DNA from: Rhodococcus sp. 1163
GTDB lineage: Bacteria; Actinomycetota; Actinomycetes; Mycobacteriales; Mycobacteriaceae
Length of the DNA: 64,000 nucleotides
Direction of reading: 5' to 3'
Assembly: GCF_002091985.1 (NCBI RefSeq)
Contig: NZ_MKKX01000006.1
Coordinates: 62,001-126,000 of the forward strand
The stretch's first letter is position 1; each line of letters opens with the position of its first letter. The position numbers were made by a program, and so were the translations under genes. Below, piece after piece: positions 9,235 to 18,522 of the stretch. The notes beneath the pieces are model-generated. The model saw only the letters and a program-made list of their open reading frames with translations. It did not search any database and was not told where the DNA came from.

Positions 9235-9891
9235 GTGAACACGACCAACCCGGGCGAGCCGCATACTCGCCTGCTCGACGCTCTTGCCGCTACTAATTCT
9301 TCGACGCGCCTTCGGGCGGCCCTCTCCGCCGGAACGCTGGGTAATCCGGGCCTGGCTCAGGCTTTGCTGGCGCGGTGTGCCGTCGAACCAGACTTCTTCG
9401 TTCGAGACATGCTGACGTGGGCATTGTGCCGACTTCCGCCGGAGATCACGGTACCGAGGTTGCTCGAGGAGCTGTTTTCGACCACGCCACAGGCTCGGAG
9501 TCAAGCACTGCACACTCTTTCCAAGATCGGTGATCGGACGGCATGGCCGGCAGTATCGGCACTGCTGCACGACGCGCACGACGAGGTTGCGCTCAGCGCC
9601 TGGCGTGCCGCCGTGGTCCTCGTCCCGTCGGGCGCCGAGGGTGAGCTCGCGGCCAACTTGGTCAAGGCGCTCGGACGGGGTGACCATGACATGCAGTGCA
9701 GCATGAGCCGCGCGTTGGCAACGCTGGGGCCGGACGCATCGCCGGCTCTTGATGCCGCTGGAGCGAGCCGTGATCCACGCGTCCGGGCTCATGCGGCGGC
9801 GACGGAAAGACTGCTGGATGACCCCGAGAGTGGTTTCACCCTCTCAGTCGAGGCGGCAAAGCGCGTCGCGGTGACCGGTACAGAGATGTAG
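9235..9891 (+). CDS. HEAT-repeat protein
   Basis: 218 residues from the GTG at 9235, preceded by a near-perfect AAGGAGG at 9220-9226. It is all-helical with repeating pairs such as 'VPRLLEELFSTTPQARSQALHTLSKIG' and 'VSALLHDAHDEVALSAWRAAVVLV', the spacing of HEAT/PBS-lyase repeats. No catalytic motif is visible. It lies 15 bp upstream of a MerR protein that carries a C-terminal HEAT domain of the same kind, suggesting an operon and a possible physical partnership. Confidence 0.8.
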   Translation: MNTTNPGEPHTRLLDALAATNSSTRLRAALSAGTLGNPGLAQALLARCAVEPDFFVRDMLTWALCRLPPEITVPRLLEELFSTTPQARSQALHTLSKIGDRTAWPAVSALLHDAHDEVALSAWRAAVVLVPSGAEGELAANLVKALGRGDHDMQCSMSRALATLGPDASPALDAAGASRDPRVRAHAAATERLLDDPESGFTLSVEAAKRVAVTGTEM

Positions 9892-9906
9892 GAGAGAGGC
9901 GGAAAA

Positions 9907-10890
9907 TTGTTGATCGGTGAGGTGTCCCGGCGCTCGGGGGTCAGCACCCGCATGTTGCGTCACTACGACGCAGTGGGGTTGGTGAAGCCGACGGGCCGCA
10001 CGTCCAGTGGCTATCGCGAGTATTCGACCGACGATATTCGTCGATTGTTCCAGGTCGAATCCCTCAGGACTCTGGGGATGTCGTTGAACGATGCCAAGCG
10101 AGCGCTCGACGAACCGGACTTCGCGCCGGCAGATCTGGTGGCGGAGTTGATTCGTCATACGAAAGCGCGGATTGCCGCGGAGGAGGAGTTGCTCGAAAAC
10201 CTCGAGCGCGTCGGGGGAGCCTCGCAGTGGGAGGACGTGATGGGCATCGTGTCGTTGCTCCGCGCGCTCGAATCGGAATCGGGTGCCCGCCGTCAGCAAG
10301 CGGTGCTGGCCCAGAACGAGGGAGCCCCGCTGTCCGTCGAAGCGCTCGTCGAAGCGGCGCTCTCGGAGGATGACCTGAATGTCGCTGGAGCGCTTCGATG
10401 GTCGCTGGCGAGAGGAGGCGGTGAGGGGTTGACGGCGCTGGCCGTCGGACTGGTATCGGAGTCCGTCGCGGTTCGGCGTCGTGCAGCCGCCGCAATCGCG
10501 GAGATACCCACCGCCGAAGCAACGTCGCTGTTGACGACTGCTCTCACCGACTGTGACGTGGCGGTACGAGATCGGGCCGCCCTGGAACTCGGCGCGAGGC
10601 GAGTCGTCGAGGCAGTGCCTGCTCTACTTCGAATCGTGGTCGAAGGGCGGTCCGATGTCGAGGCCGCCGAGGTGCTGGGACTGTTGGCCGACGACCCGAC
10701 CGTTTCGAGAGACATCATCCGAGCGATGCAGGACAAGCTCGACGCTACGGTCGACGCCGCGACCCGTTTGCGAATTACGCAGGCGCTCGCCGAGATTCCG
10801 GGCGCCCGGGCCCGTGACCTACTTGCCGAGTTGACCCGGGACGGTGACCGGACTGTTGCCGGGACCGCGTCGGCGATCCTGAGTCTGTGA
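9907..10890 (+). CDS. MerR regulator fused to HEAT repeats
   Basis: 327 residues, starting at one of two adjacent TTG codons (9907 or 9910) behind GGAGAGAGGCGG. Residues 1-75 are a canonical MerR wHTH ('LIGEVSRRSGVSTRMLRHYDAVGLVKP', 'GYREYSTDDIRRL'), then a dimerisation helix (about 75-115). From about residue 120 the protein consists of HEAT-like helical pairs, e.g. 'AVRRRAAAAIAEIPTAEATSLLTTAL'. Most MerR proteins are 130-280 residues with a small effector domain; here a protein-binding solenoid takes that place, suggesting regulation by a protein partner such as the preceding HEAT protein. Confidence 0.85.
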   Translation: MLIGEVSRRSGVSTRMLRHYDAVGLVKPTGRTSSGYREYSTDDIRRLFQVESLRTLGMSLNDAKRALDEPDFAPADLVAELIRHTKARIAAEEELLENLERVGGASQWEDVMGIVSLLRALESESGARRQQAVLAQNEGAPLSVEALVEAALSEDDLNVAGALRWSLARGGGEGLTALAVGLVSESVAVRRRAAAAIAEIPTAEATSLLTTALTDCDVAVRDRAALELGARRVVEAVPALLRIVVEGRSDVEAAEVLGLLADDPTVSRDIIRAMQDKLDATVDAATRLRITQALAEIPGARARDLLAELTRDGDRTVAGTASAILSL

Positions 10891-11911
10891 GACCGGCGCC
10901 GATGTCGCGCTTACCGACACGCGCAGCCGAGTGGGGGCGAAGCGTATGCGGGAGAACAGAATTAGAATCTGCCCGGTGATCGAAATGCGGTGCGTCCTCC
11001 CCAGTGGGGTTCCCCGGTGGCGGGTTCGCGTCGGCCCAGTGGTGTGCGAGATCGGTGAATGCGCAGGCTGCGGCGCTCTGGTAGGCGCTTTCGCGGCGCA
11101 GCAGGGTGACGGTGCGCGAGGGAAGCGGCGGGTCGAGGCAGATGACACGAAGGTCGCGATGATCGACGGTGACGGCGGCCGGCAGCACGGTAGCGAGCAA
11201 AGTTCGTTCGACTATCTCGGTCAGTGCGGTGATCGAGTTGGCCTCCACCGATATCACTGGCCGCACAGCGTGTTCGGTGAGATAGGTGTCGATGTGGCCA
11301 CGGGTGGCGAAGTCGCCGCGCAACAATGCCATTGGGCATTCGGCGAGGTCACTCACCGGGAGCGACTCAGCGCGGCTTGCCAGCGGATGGCCCGCGCCGA
11401 CAACAAGGCTGAGGTCCTCGGCGAACAGTGACGTAGCTTCTATGCCGGGTAGATGTGGTCCGCTGAAAGCGATTCCGAGGTCGAGATCGCCAGCCAGCAA
11501 CTCCGCTTCGATGCGGTCCTGCGTCATCTCCCGCACGTCCAGCACGATCGCGGGATGGTGGGTGTGGAATCGAGCGACGAGGGGCCCGATGAGGTACGTG
11601 GTGAACGTCGGCGTCATCGCCAGACGCAGGCTGCCGCGGGTCAGGTCCTGCACGTCGAGGACCGCCCGTTCGGCTGCGGCGAGGTCCTGCAGGGCACGGC
11701 GAGCGTAGTGGACGTATGCCTCGCCGGCGTCGGTGAGCCGCACCGTGCGGCCCGTGCGGTCGAGCAACTGGACACGCATGGTGCGCTCGAGCTGTTTGAT
11801 CTGCTGCGACAGGGTCGGCTGTGAGACGTGAAGGTCTTCGGCGGCGCGAGTGAAGTTGCCGTGCTCGGCGACCGCGAGTAGATACCGGACGTGACGAAGT
11901 TCCAAGGCCAT
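10775..11911 (-). CDS. cynR: LysR-family regulator CynR with C-terminal extension
   Basis: 378 residues from the ATG at 11911. The HTH ('NFTRAAEDLHVSQPTLSQQIKQLE') and effector domain ('GSLRLAMTPTFTTYLIGPLVARF') resemble CynR, and it is divergent from cynT and cynS. CynR normally activates the cyanate operon in response to cyanate. LysR proteins usually end near residue 300; here the frame runs on for about 80 low-complexity, Pro/Ser/Arg-rich residues, the last 116 bp antisense to the 3' end of the MerR-HEAT gene. The tail looks like read-through after loss of a stop codon. Confidence 0.85.
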   Translation of the reverse strand: MALELRHVRYLLAVAEHGNFTRAAEDLHVSQPTLSQQIKQLERTMRVQLLDRTGRTVRLTDAGEAYVHYARRALQDLAAAERAVLDVQDLTRGSLRLAMTPTFTTYLIGPLVARFHTHHPAIVLDVREMTQDRIEAELLAGDLDLGIAFSGPHLPGIEATSLFAEDLSLVVGAGHPLASRAESLPVSDLAECPMALLRGDFATRGHIDTYLTEHAVRPVISVEANSITALTEIVERTLLATVLPAAVTVDHRDLRVICLDPPLPSRTVTLLRRESAYQSAAACAFTDLAHHWADANPPPGNPTGEDAPHFDHRADSNSVLPHTLRPHSAARVGKRDIGAGLTDSGSPTRSRQQSGHRPGSTRQVGHGPGRPESRRAPA

Positions 11912-11929
11912 AGGACAACTATAGATGTC

Positions 11930-11944
11930 ATCAATGATAATGAT
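11930..11944. promoter_or_regulatory. Candidate CynR operator and divergent promoter
   Basis: ATCA-N7-TGAT, which contains a T-N11-A core, lies in a markedly A+T-rich 60-bp stretch (11915-11975) between divergent cynR and cynT. The same stretch carries two direct copies of ACTATAG at 11918-11924 and 11963-11969. Position and symmetry fit a LysR activator site. Confidence 0.5.
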
Positions 11945-12036
11945 ACCTACTACGTCTTGGACACTATAGGTGCTGTTCATGCACGCTGAATCTCGTCAGC
12001 CCGACAGGGTCGAAGTCCAGAAGGGAGTGAACCCCC

Positions 12037-12645
12037 ATGCACAACCTCACCGAAGGCGTCGGGCGTTTTCAGCACGATGTGTTCCCCGCCAAGGCGACGC
12101 TGTTCGCGCACTTGGCCACCACCCACGAGCCCACTGCGCTGTTCATCAGCTGCTCCGACGCCCGCGTCGTGCCCGAACTGATCACCCAGCGCGAGCCGGG
12201 CGAGCTGTTCGTCATCCGCACCGCCGGAAACCTTGTCCCCGCCTACACACCCGGCTCCGACGGGGTGGCCGCGAGCATCGAGTACGCCGTCGCGGTCCTG
12301 GGCGTATCCGACATCATCATCTGTGGGCATTCCGGTTGCGGCGCGATGACCGCCCTGGCCGACGGGCACGACCTCACCGGACTGCCCGAGATCGCCGACT
12401 GGTTGCGTCACGCCGACGCAGCCCGGGCTCGAACGGTCTCCGCCGGGACCGATCTGGACAGGGTCACCACCCTGGTCCGCAACAATGTCCTCGCCCAGCT
12501 CGCCAACCTGGCCACCCACCCCTCGGTGGCACGGTCTCTTGCCGAGGACACCCTCACTCTGCAGGGTTGGGTCTACGACATCGGCACCGGAATGGTCGAA
12601 GAGACCGACCCCACCACCGGCCGCTTCGCCGCTACCGCAGCCTGA
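12037..12645 (+). CDS. cynT: Beta-class carbonic anhydrase CynT
   Basis: 202 residues, with AGAAGGGAG about eight bases before the ATG. Zinc-ligand motifs 'CSDAR' (with the Asp-Arg dyad) and 'CGHSGCGAM' are intact. Beta carbonic anhydrases interconvert CO2 and bicarbonate; in cyanate operons CynT replenishes the bicarbonate that cyanase consumes. The cyanase gene follows 97 bp downstream and cynR is divergent upstream. Confidence 0.95.
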   Translation: MHNLTEGVGRFQHDVFPAKATLFAHLATTHEPTALFISCSDARVVPELITQREPGELFVIRTAGNLVPAYTPGSDGVAASIEYAVAVLGVSDIIICGHSGCGAMTALADGHDLTGLPEIADWLRHADAARARTVSAGTDLDRVTTLVRNNVLAQLANLATHPSVARSLAEDTLTLQGWVYDIGTGMVEETDPTTGRFAATAA

Positions 12646-12742
12646 CCTCCCGCAGTCCGGATCCCGCGCACCTGCGCGGGATCCACAACGCCGCTGCCTC
12701 GCACCGCTTCATGGAGCAGCCCGTACAAAAGGAATACCCCTG

Positions 12743-13213
12743 ATGATTCACGCACACTTCGATCCGACCGTCCGCCAGAACCTGGCCGTCGCCGCCGTCG
12801 ACGCCAAGATTCGCAAGGACCTGAGCTGGCAGGAGATCGCCGACGTCACCGGACTTTCGGTCGCCTTCGTCACCGCTGCCGTGCTCGGTCAGCACCCGCT
12901 GCCCGCCGACGCCGCCGACGCAGTCGCCGAACTCCTCGGCCTCGGCGCCGACGACGCGATGGCACTGCAGGCCATCCCGTCCCGCGGGTCCATTCCTGGC
13001 GGCATTCCCACCGACCCCACCATCTACAGGTTCTACGAAATGCTCCAGGTCTACGGCACCACCCTCAAGGCCCTGATCCACGAGCAGTTCGGCGACGGCA
13101 TCATCAGCGCAATCAACTTCAAGCTGGACGTGGAGAAGGTCGCCGATCCCGACGGCGGTGAGCGGGCAGTCATCACCCTCGACGGAAAGTACCTGCCCAC
13201 CAAGCCTTTCTGA
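12743..13213 (+). CDS. cynS: Cyanate hydratase (cyanase)
   Basis: 156 residues from the ATG at 12743 behind AAAAGGA, matching the usual cyanase length. The N-terminal helical domain ('[19 protein letters not shown]') is followed by the catalytic C-terminal fold with '[17 protein letters not shown]' and '[11 protein letters not shown]', which supply the conserved Arg, Glu and Ser of the active site. The decameric enzyme converts cyanate and bicarbonate to ammonia and CO2. Together with cynT it detoxifies cyanate or uses it as nitrogen source. No cyanate transporter gene (cynX or ABC type) follows. Confidence 0.97.
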   Translation: MIHAHFDPTVRQNLAVAAVDAKIRKDLSWQEIADVTGLSVAFVTAAVLGQHPLPADAADAVAELLGLGADDAMALQAIPSRGSIPGGIPTDPTIYRFYEMLQVYGTTLKALIHEQFGDGIISAINFKLDVEKVADPDGGERAVITLDGKYLPTKPF

Positions 13214-13766
13214 TCCCACCGGACAGCGGGGGCGCACCGGAATGCCTGACCCGACACTCCGGCCCGCCCCGCTCCCTGCCCCCGGCCGACCCGTCGATCC
13301 CGTCCCCGAAGGACATCTCATGGACGACGTCTCGAAATCCGTTGAGGTGTCTCGACCGCACCGCCGCCGGCATCCTGGTAGAACCGACGTACGACGAAAG
13401 ACCCATCCCTGAGCTCACGTCCATGCTCGACGCTTGTGCAGAGACAGGGTTTACCACTGTCGGCGCAGTGAGCGCTCGTGTCCAAGTGCCCGCGCCTGCG
13501 TTACACCGATCGCGAGAATGGCGATCACATTGTCGGACAGGGGCAACGCTGCCGGGCCGGCGCGGGCTGCCCGAGAGCTATGACACAGATTCGCGTGCAC
13601 TCGTCACTTTCGCGTCATGACTGTCGGCCGAGGCATAAAGGAACCGTAAGGATCTTCGGCGGGGTGGTTTTGTCGGCGTAGACATATCCATGAACGTCGG
13701 GCGATGTGTCCGTCGACCAGCGCTTATATGCGTTGACCCCACTATGTCGAAGAGGCATGAACATCC
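13214..13766. other. Intergenic region, cynS / kdp operon
   Basis: About 550 bp with no confident gene. Short forward readings occur (for example 13342-13620, with a plausible-looking 'ILVEPTYDERPIPELTSMLD' patch followed by Arg-rich nonsense), which could be the remnant of a decayed gene. The 3' part, roughly 13620-13760, presumably holds the kdp promoter; no KdpE site or riboswitch could be assigned by eye. Confidence 0.45.
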
Positions 13767-13874
13767 ATGGCTGATCTGGGCTATCTCGCCGTCACCGCCG
13801 TGGGATTCGGTGTATGTGCACTGATCCTGCGGTTGTTGGCGAACACTGCAACCTCGAAGGTGAAGACGAAGTGA
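13767..13874 (+). CDS. Small membrane ORF upstream of kdpF
   Basis: 35 codons from the ATG at 13767, ending in TGA at 13872-13874. The product is one hydrophobic helix ('YLAVTAVGFGVCALILRLLA') followed by a basic tail ending KVKTK, a positive-inside arrangement. Its last four bases (GTGA) overlap the GTG start of kdpF. The overlap and membrane character suggest a real first cistron of the kdp operon. I do not recognise a named family; a KdpF-like accessory subunit is possible. Confidence 0.6.
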   Translation: MADLGYLAVTAVGFGVCALILRLLANTATSKVKTK

Positions 13875-13969
13875 CCACCGACGGAATCATCAGCATCGTC
13901 CTGGTGGTCATCGCTGCTCTGACGGCGATCTACCTATTCGTCGCACTACTCGATCCAGAGAGGTTCTGA
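13871..13969 (+). CDS. kdpF: K+-transporting ATPase small subunit KdpF
   Basis: 32 residues from a GTG at 13871. A single membrane helix ('IISIVLVVIAALTAIYLFVA') ends in 'LLDPERF', the characteristic KdpF C-terminus. KdpF stabilises the KdpABC complex. The gene overlaps the preceding small ORF by four bases and is followed after 4 bp by kdpA. Confidence 0.9.
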   Translation: MTTDGIISIVLVVIAALTAIYLFVALLDPERF

Positions 13970-13973
13970 TCAT

Positions 13974-15755
13974 ATGAATGCCGCTCTGGCTGCCGGACTT
14001 CAGATTGCCTTCGTCGTGGCTGTTCTGGCTATTGCCTATGTTCCACTCGGCGACTACATGGCGAAGGTTTTCGCCACCGAACACGATACCGACGAGGAAG
14101 GTGCCGGCTCCGGCCACGCATCAGGAGGTGGCACTGCGACACTCCAGCGGACCCGCGGTGGCACTACCACCGCCTGGGCCGACCTGCGGGTGGAATCGTG
14201 GATCTACCGGATCTGCCGAATCGATCCCCGCGCACAGCAGACCTGGGTGGGTTACTCGCTGTCGCTGCTCGGCTTCTCTGCTGCGAGCGTCGTCTTTCTC
14301 TATGTGCTGCAACGGATTCAGGGGGTGCTGCCGCTGAACGGCGGTTTGTCGGGAGTGAGCCCGTCGGTCGCCTTCAACACCGCTGTCTCGTTCACCACGA
14401 ACACCAACTGGCAGTCCTATACCCCCGAAACGACGCTGTCGAACCTGACCCAGCCGATGGGCTTGGCTGTGCAGAACTTCGTTTCTGCCGCGGTCGGCAT
14501 TTCCGTGGCCATCGCCGTCATTCGCGGATTCGTACGGGTCCGTACCGGTGGGGAGATCGGCAACTTCTGGGTCGATCTCGTTCGCGCTTCGCTTCGCATC
14601 CTGCTGCCTCTGTCGTTCATCATCGCTCTGATCCTGTTGACGCAAGGCGCTATTCAGTCCTTCAGCTCGGGATTCGCCTCGACCGGTCTCGACGGTGTGA
14701 CAGTGAGCAATGCGTTGGCACCGGTTGCTTCTCAGGAAGCGATCAAGGAACTCGGAACCAACGGAGGCGGAATCATGGCGGCCAACGCCGCGCACCCGTT
14801 CGAGAACCCGTCTCCCTTCTCCAACGTTGTCGAAATCATTGCGATCCTTCTCATTCCGGTCGCTTTGACGCGCACCTTCGGAACGATGGTCGGCGATCGC
14901 AAGCAGGGTCTGACGCTGCTCGCAGTCATGGCTGCACTGTTCGCAACAATGCTCACCGTCATTGCGCTCGCTGAATCCGGTGCTCGCGGCGTTGCCGCTC
15001 AGGCTGCCGGTTCGATGATGGAGGGTAAGGAAGTTCGCTTCGGAATTCCCGGATCGACCCTGTTCGCGGTAGCGACTACCGGAACATCCACGGGTGCAGT
15101 CAACTCCGCGCACGACAGTATGTCTCCGCTCGGTGGTGGCGCCGCCATCCTGAACATGTTGTTCGGTGAGATCGCGCCCGGTGGCGTGGGCACCGGCCTG
15201 TACGGACTGCTCGTGTTGGCGATCATCGCAGTGTTCGTCGGTGGACTTCTCGTCGGCCGTACTCCCGAGTTCCTCGGCAAGAAGATCGGTCAGCGTCAGA
15301 TCACACTCGCTGCCTTGTCCGTTCTGGTCATGCCGGCCCTGGTGTTGGTGGGAACCTCCATCTCGGTGATTCTCTCGTCCACCACTGGCTACCAAGGGAA
15401 TTCGGGCGACCCCGGAACCCCGAGCTCGATCCACGGGTTCAGTGAAGTGCTCTACGCCTACACTTCTGCCTCCAATAACAACGGCAGCGCATTCGGTGGC
15501 CTGACGGTGACCAGTGACTGGTTCCAGACTTCACTCGGCCTTGCCATGTTGCTCGGGCGATTCCTGCCGATCATCTTCGTTCTGGCGCTCGCCGGATCAC
15601 TGGCTACATCGAAGCGAACCGCACCGAATACCGGCACGCTGCCGACCAACGGCCCGCTCTTCGGTGGACTGTTGCTCGGAACTGCCGTACTCGTTGCGGC
15701 ACTTACCTTCTTCCCGGCCCTCGCTCTGGGCCCGATCGCAGAGGCATTGCAATGA
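13974..15755 (+). CDS. kdpA: K+-transporting ATPase subunit A
   Basis: 593 residues; AGAGAGG precedes the ATG. All four selectivity-filter loops of the KtrB/TrkH-type channel subunit are recognisable: '[11 protein letters not shown]', '[21 protein letters not shown]' (read in parts), '[16 protein letters not shown]' and '[14 protein letters not shown]'. Residues about 45-75 form a hydrophilic Gly/Ser/Thr-rich insert between the first two helices. KdpA is the K+-selective membrane subunit of the high-affinity KdpFABC pump. Its stop overlaps the kdpB start (ATGA). Confidence 0.97.
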   Translation: MNAALAAGLQIAFVVAVLAIAYVPLGDYMAKVFATEHDTDEEGAGSGHASGGGTATLQRTRGGTTTAWADLRVESWIYRICRIDPRAQQTWVGYSLSLLGFSAASVVFLYVLQRIQGVLPLNGGLSGVSPSVAFNTAVSFTTNTNWQSYTPETTLSNLTQPMGLAVQNFVSAAVGISVAIAVIRGFVRVRTGGEIGNFWVDLVRASLRILLPLSFIIALILLTQGAIQSFSSGFASTGLDGVTVSNALAPVASQEAIKELGTNGGGIMAANAAHPFENPSPFSNVVEIIAILLIPVALTRTFGTMVGDRKQGLTLLAVMAALFATMLTVIALAESGARGVAAQAAGSMMEGKEVRFGIPGSTLFAVATTGTSTGAVNSAHDSMSPLGGGAAILNMLFGEIAPGGVGTGLYGLLVLAIIAVFVGGLLVGRTPEFLGKKIGQRQITLAALSVLVMPALVLVGTSISVILSSTTGYQGNSGDPGTPSSIHGFSEVLYAYTSASNNNGSAFGGLTVTSDWFQTSLGLAMLLGRFLPIIFVLALAGSLATSKRTAPNTGTLPTNGPLFGGLLLGTAVLVAALTFFPALALGPIAEALQ

Positions 15756-17848
15756 CCGTCACATCATCTCGATTGATAGACAACGAAGCCGACGTCGTCG
15801 ACTCGCCGACACCGGTGAAGGCCGGTTACTTCAGCCCACGGCAGATGTGGACCTCGCTCCCCGCAGCCTTCGGCAAGCTCGACCCACGACACCTTGCCCG
15901 CAATCCGGTCATGTTCGTGGTACTCATCGGATCGGTCATCACTACCGTTCTCGCAGTGAGCAACCCGTCGGTGTTCTCCTGGCTTGTCACAGCCTGGCTC
16001 TGGTTCACGCTGCTGTTCGCGAACCTGGCCGAATCCGTTGCGGAAGGTAGAGGTAAAGCGCAGGCCGCGAGCCTGCGTGCTGTCAAACGCGACACCATCG
16101 CGCGCCGACGGACGTCCTCGGGAGCTATCGAAGAAGTGCCGGGCACCGAATTGCGGATCGGCGACGAGGTCGTCGTCTCCGCCGGCGAGATAATCCCCGG
16201 CGACGGTGACGTCATCGAAGGCATTGCCACCGTCGACGAATCGGCGATCACCGGCGAATCCGCGCCGGTTGTGCGCGAATCGGGCGGCGACCGCTGCGCA
16301 GTGACCGGCGGAACCGGTGTGCTGTCCGACGAGATCGTCGTAAAGATCACCTCTGCTCAAGGTGAGTCGTTCGTCGACCGCATGATCGCACTCGTCGAGG
16401 GCGCATCGCGCCAGAAGACGCCGAACGAGATTGCGCTCAACATCCTGCTCGCCTCGCTCACGATCATCTTTCTTCTTGCGGTAGTCGCAATCGGTCCGAT
16501 GGGCGCCTACGGCGGCGAAGCACAGGATCCGATCAAGCTGATCGCCCTGCTGGTGTGCCTCATCCCCACGACCATCGGCGCATTGCTGTCCGCTATCGGC
16601 ATCGCCGGTATGGACCGCCTCGTGCAGCGCAACGTGCTGGCGATGTCCGGGCGCGCTGTCGAAGCCGCAGGCGATATCGACACACTGCTGATGGACAAGA
16701 CCGGAACGATCACCTACGGCAACCGTCGCGCCACCGGGCTGCACCCAGCTCCCGGCGTCACAGCCGGAGAACTCGCAGCTGCTGCTCGGCTGTCGTCATT
16801 GGCCGACGGCACACCCGAAGGACGCAGCATCGTCGATCTCTGCACCCGCGACTACTCGTTGCCTGCGCAGGCAACCGACAGTGAGAAGGGTGGCGAGTTC
16901 GTAGCGTTCACTGCACAGACTCGGATGAGTGGTATCGATCTCGACGGCGTCCAGGTCCGGAAAGGTGCAACCGACTCGGTACTCGAGTGGGTTCGCGCCA
17001 ACGGCGGACCTCTGATCAACCCGGAGGTCGACGAGACGACTCACACCATCGCGTCGATGGGTGCTACTCCGCTCGTCGTCGCATCCGGCCCGATCGGTGG
17101 ACCGGTACGTGCTCTGGGCGTCATCGAACTCTCCGACGTCGTGAAGCCGCATATCGCCGAACGGTTTGCACAGCTGCGTGCCATGGGCATCAGGACCGTC
17201 ATGGTCACCGGTGACAATCCGTTGACAGCCAAAGCAATTGCCGACGAAGCAGGTGTGGACGACTTCCTCGCCGAAGCTACACCCGAGGACAAACTCGCCC
17301 TCATCCGCAAGGAGCAAGAAGGCGGACGGCTCGTCGCCATGACCGGTGACGGCACCAATGACGCACCCGCACTTGCCCAGGCGGACGTCGGCGTAGCGAT
17401 GAACACCGGTACGTCGGCGGCCAAAGAGGCCGGCAACATGGTCGATCTCGATTCCGACCCGACCAAGTTGATCGAGGTCGTCGAGATCGGCAAGCAGTTG
17501 CTGATCACCCGCGGTGCCTTGACTACGTTCTCCCTGGCCAACGATCTGGCGAAGTACTTCGCCATTCTGCCGGCCATGTTCAGTGTCGTGTATCCGCAAC
17601 TGGGTGCACTCAACATCATGGGTCTCGCGACTCCGGAGTCCGCGATCCTGTCGGCGGTCATCTTCAATGCACTGGTGATCATCGGGCTCATACCTCTGGC
17701 ACTCAAAGGTGTTCGCTATGTTCCGTCGAGTGCCTCGAAGTTGCTCAGGCGCAACCTCCTGCTCTACGGAGTGGGTGGTGTCATTACGCCGTTCGTCGGT
17801 ATTTGGCTCATCGACCTCGTTGTTCGATTCATCCCAGGGATAGGCTGA
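15752..17848 (+). CDS. kdpB: K+-transporting P-type ATPase subunit B
   Basis: 698 residues. Intact P-type ATPase motifs: 'AITGESAPV' in the actuator domain, '[13 protein letters not shown]' with the phosphorylated Asp, '[14 protein letters not shown]', and '[17 protein letters not shown]'. Membrane helices flank these as in class I pumps. KdpB hydrolyses ATP to drive K+ through KdpA. The gene overlaps kdpA by 4 bp and precedes kdpC by 1 bp. Confidence 0.97.
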   Translation: MTVTSSRLIDNEADVVDSPTPVKAGYFSPRQMWTSLPAAFGKLDPRHLARNPVMFVVLIGSVITTVLAVSNPSVFSWLVTAWLWFTLLFANLAESVAEGRGKAQAASLRAVKRDTIARRRTSSGAIEEVPGTELRIGDEVVVSAGEIIPGDGDVIEGIATVDESAITGESAPVVRESGGDRCAVTGGTGVLSDEIVVKITSAQGESFVDRMIALVEGASRQKTPNEIALNILLASLTIIFLLAVVAIGPMGAYGGEAQDPIKLIALLVCLIPTTIGALLSAIGIAGMDRLVQRNVLAMSGRAVEAAGDIDTLLMDKTGTITYGNRRATGLHPAPGVTAGELAAAARLSSLADGTPEGRSIVDLCTRDYSLPAQATDSEKGGEFVAFTAQTRMSGIDLDGVQVRKGATDSVLEWVRANGGPLINPEVDETTHTIASMGATPLVVASGPIGGPVRALGVIELSDVVKPHIAERFAQLRAMGIRTVMVTGDNPLTAKAIADEAGVDDFLAEATPEDKLALIRKEQEGGRLVAMTGDGTNDAPALAQADVGVAMNTGTSAAKEAGNMVDLDSDPTKLIEVVEIGKQLLITRGALTTFSLANDLAKYFAILPAMFSVVYPQLGALNIMGLATPESAILSAVIFNALVIIGLIPLALKGVRYVPSSASKLLRRNLLLYGVGGVITPFVGIWLIDLVVRFIPGIG

Positions 17849-17849
17849 C

Positions 17850-18488
17850 ATGCGGTTCGTACAGAGGTTTTTCGGGCAGATCGCGGCAGGATTGTCGGTT
17901 CTGTTGGTATTGACGGTCATCTTGGGTATCGGTTACCCGGCGGCGGTCTGGGCAGTGAGCCGTATCGGCTCGAACTCTGCCGAGGGGTCGCCGTTGACCG
18001 ACGCCAACGGCTGCGTCGTAGGTAGCAGCCTCGTCGGTGTCGACTCACAGGTCGACCCCGGGCAACCGGATCCCTTCTTCCATGCTCGCGTCACCGGTTC
18101 GGTATCGGATGAGGATGCTTTCGCAACGGGTGACCCGGCAGCAGGACTGCCGACCAACCAGGGACCGAGCAGTGAGGCTCTGGCGGCATTCGTCGAGGAG
18201 CGTCGCGAGGTGATCGCCGAGCGCGAGAACGTCGACCCCGCTGCTGTCCCGGTCGACGCATTGACCGGCTCAGGATCGGGCATCGACCCCCAGATCAGTC
18301 CGGCGTACGCGCAGATTCAGATCGAACGAGTCGCGACCGTCAACGGAATGAGTAAGGACACTGTCGCCTCGTTGGTAGCCGAGCACACCGACGGACGCCA
18401 GTTCGGGTTCCTCGGCAGTGAGAGAGTGAACGTGGCCGAGCTCAACCTTGCGCTCGGATTGACCGCGCCGGGCTGCGGCACACGCTAA
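17850..18488 (+). CDS. kdpC: K+-transporting ATPase subunit C
   Basis: 212 residues with one N-terminal membrane helix ('LSVLLVLTVILGIGYPAAVWAV') and an extracytoplasmic domain. 'GSSLVGVDSQVDPGQPDPFFHAR', 'TGSGSGIDPQISPAYAQIQ' and the 'RVNVAELNLAL' ending are KdpC signatures. It is the accessory subunit that increases the pump's affinity. Confidence 0.96.
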   Translation: MRFVQRFFGQIAAGLSVLLVLTVILGIGYPAAVWAVSRIGSNSAEGSPLTDANGCVVGSSLVGVDSQVDPGQPDPFFHARVTGSVSDEDAFATGDPAAGLPTNQGPSSEALAAFVEERREVIAERENVDPAAVPVDALTGSGSGIDPQISPAYAQIQIERVATVNGMSKDTVASLVAEHTDGRQFGFLGSERVNVAELNLALGLTAPGCGTR

Positions 18489-18522
18489 GCGCCGAGCGGA
18501 CAGATGCGGTAGGACGAGGAGT

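Noticed and set aside
13600..13766. c-di-AMP (ydaO-type) riboswitch before kdp
   Set aside because: Expected from potassium genes elsewhere, but the conserved ydaO core could not be recognised here by eye.
14121..15434. Long reverse-strand frame inside kdpA
   Set aside because: A high-G+C antisense shadow; composition is Arg/Asp/Gln-rich and the forward frame is an unmistakable KdpA.
15764..17920. Reverse-strand frames opposite kdpB
   Set aside because: Shadows of the kdpB codon pattern without recognisable domains or start signals.
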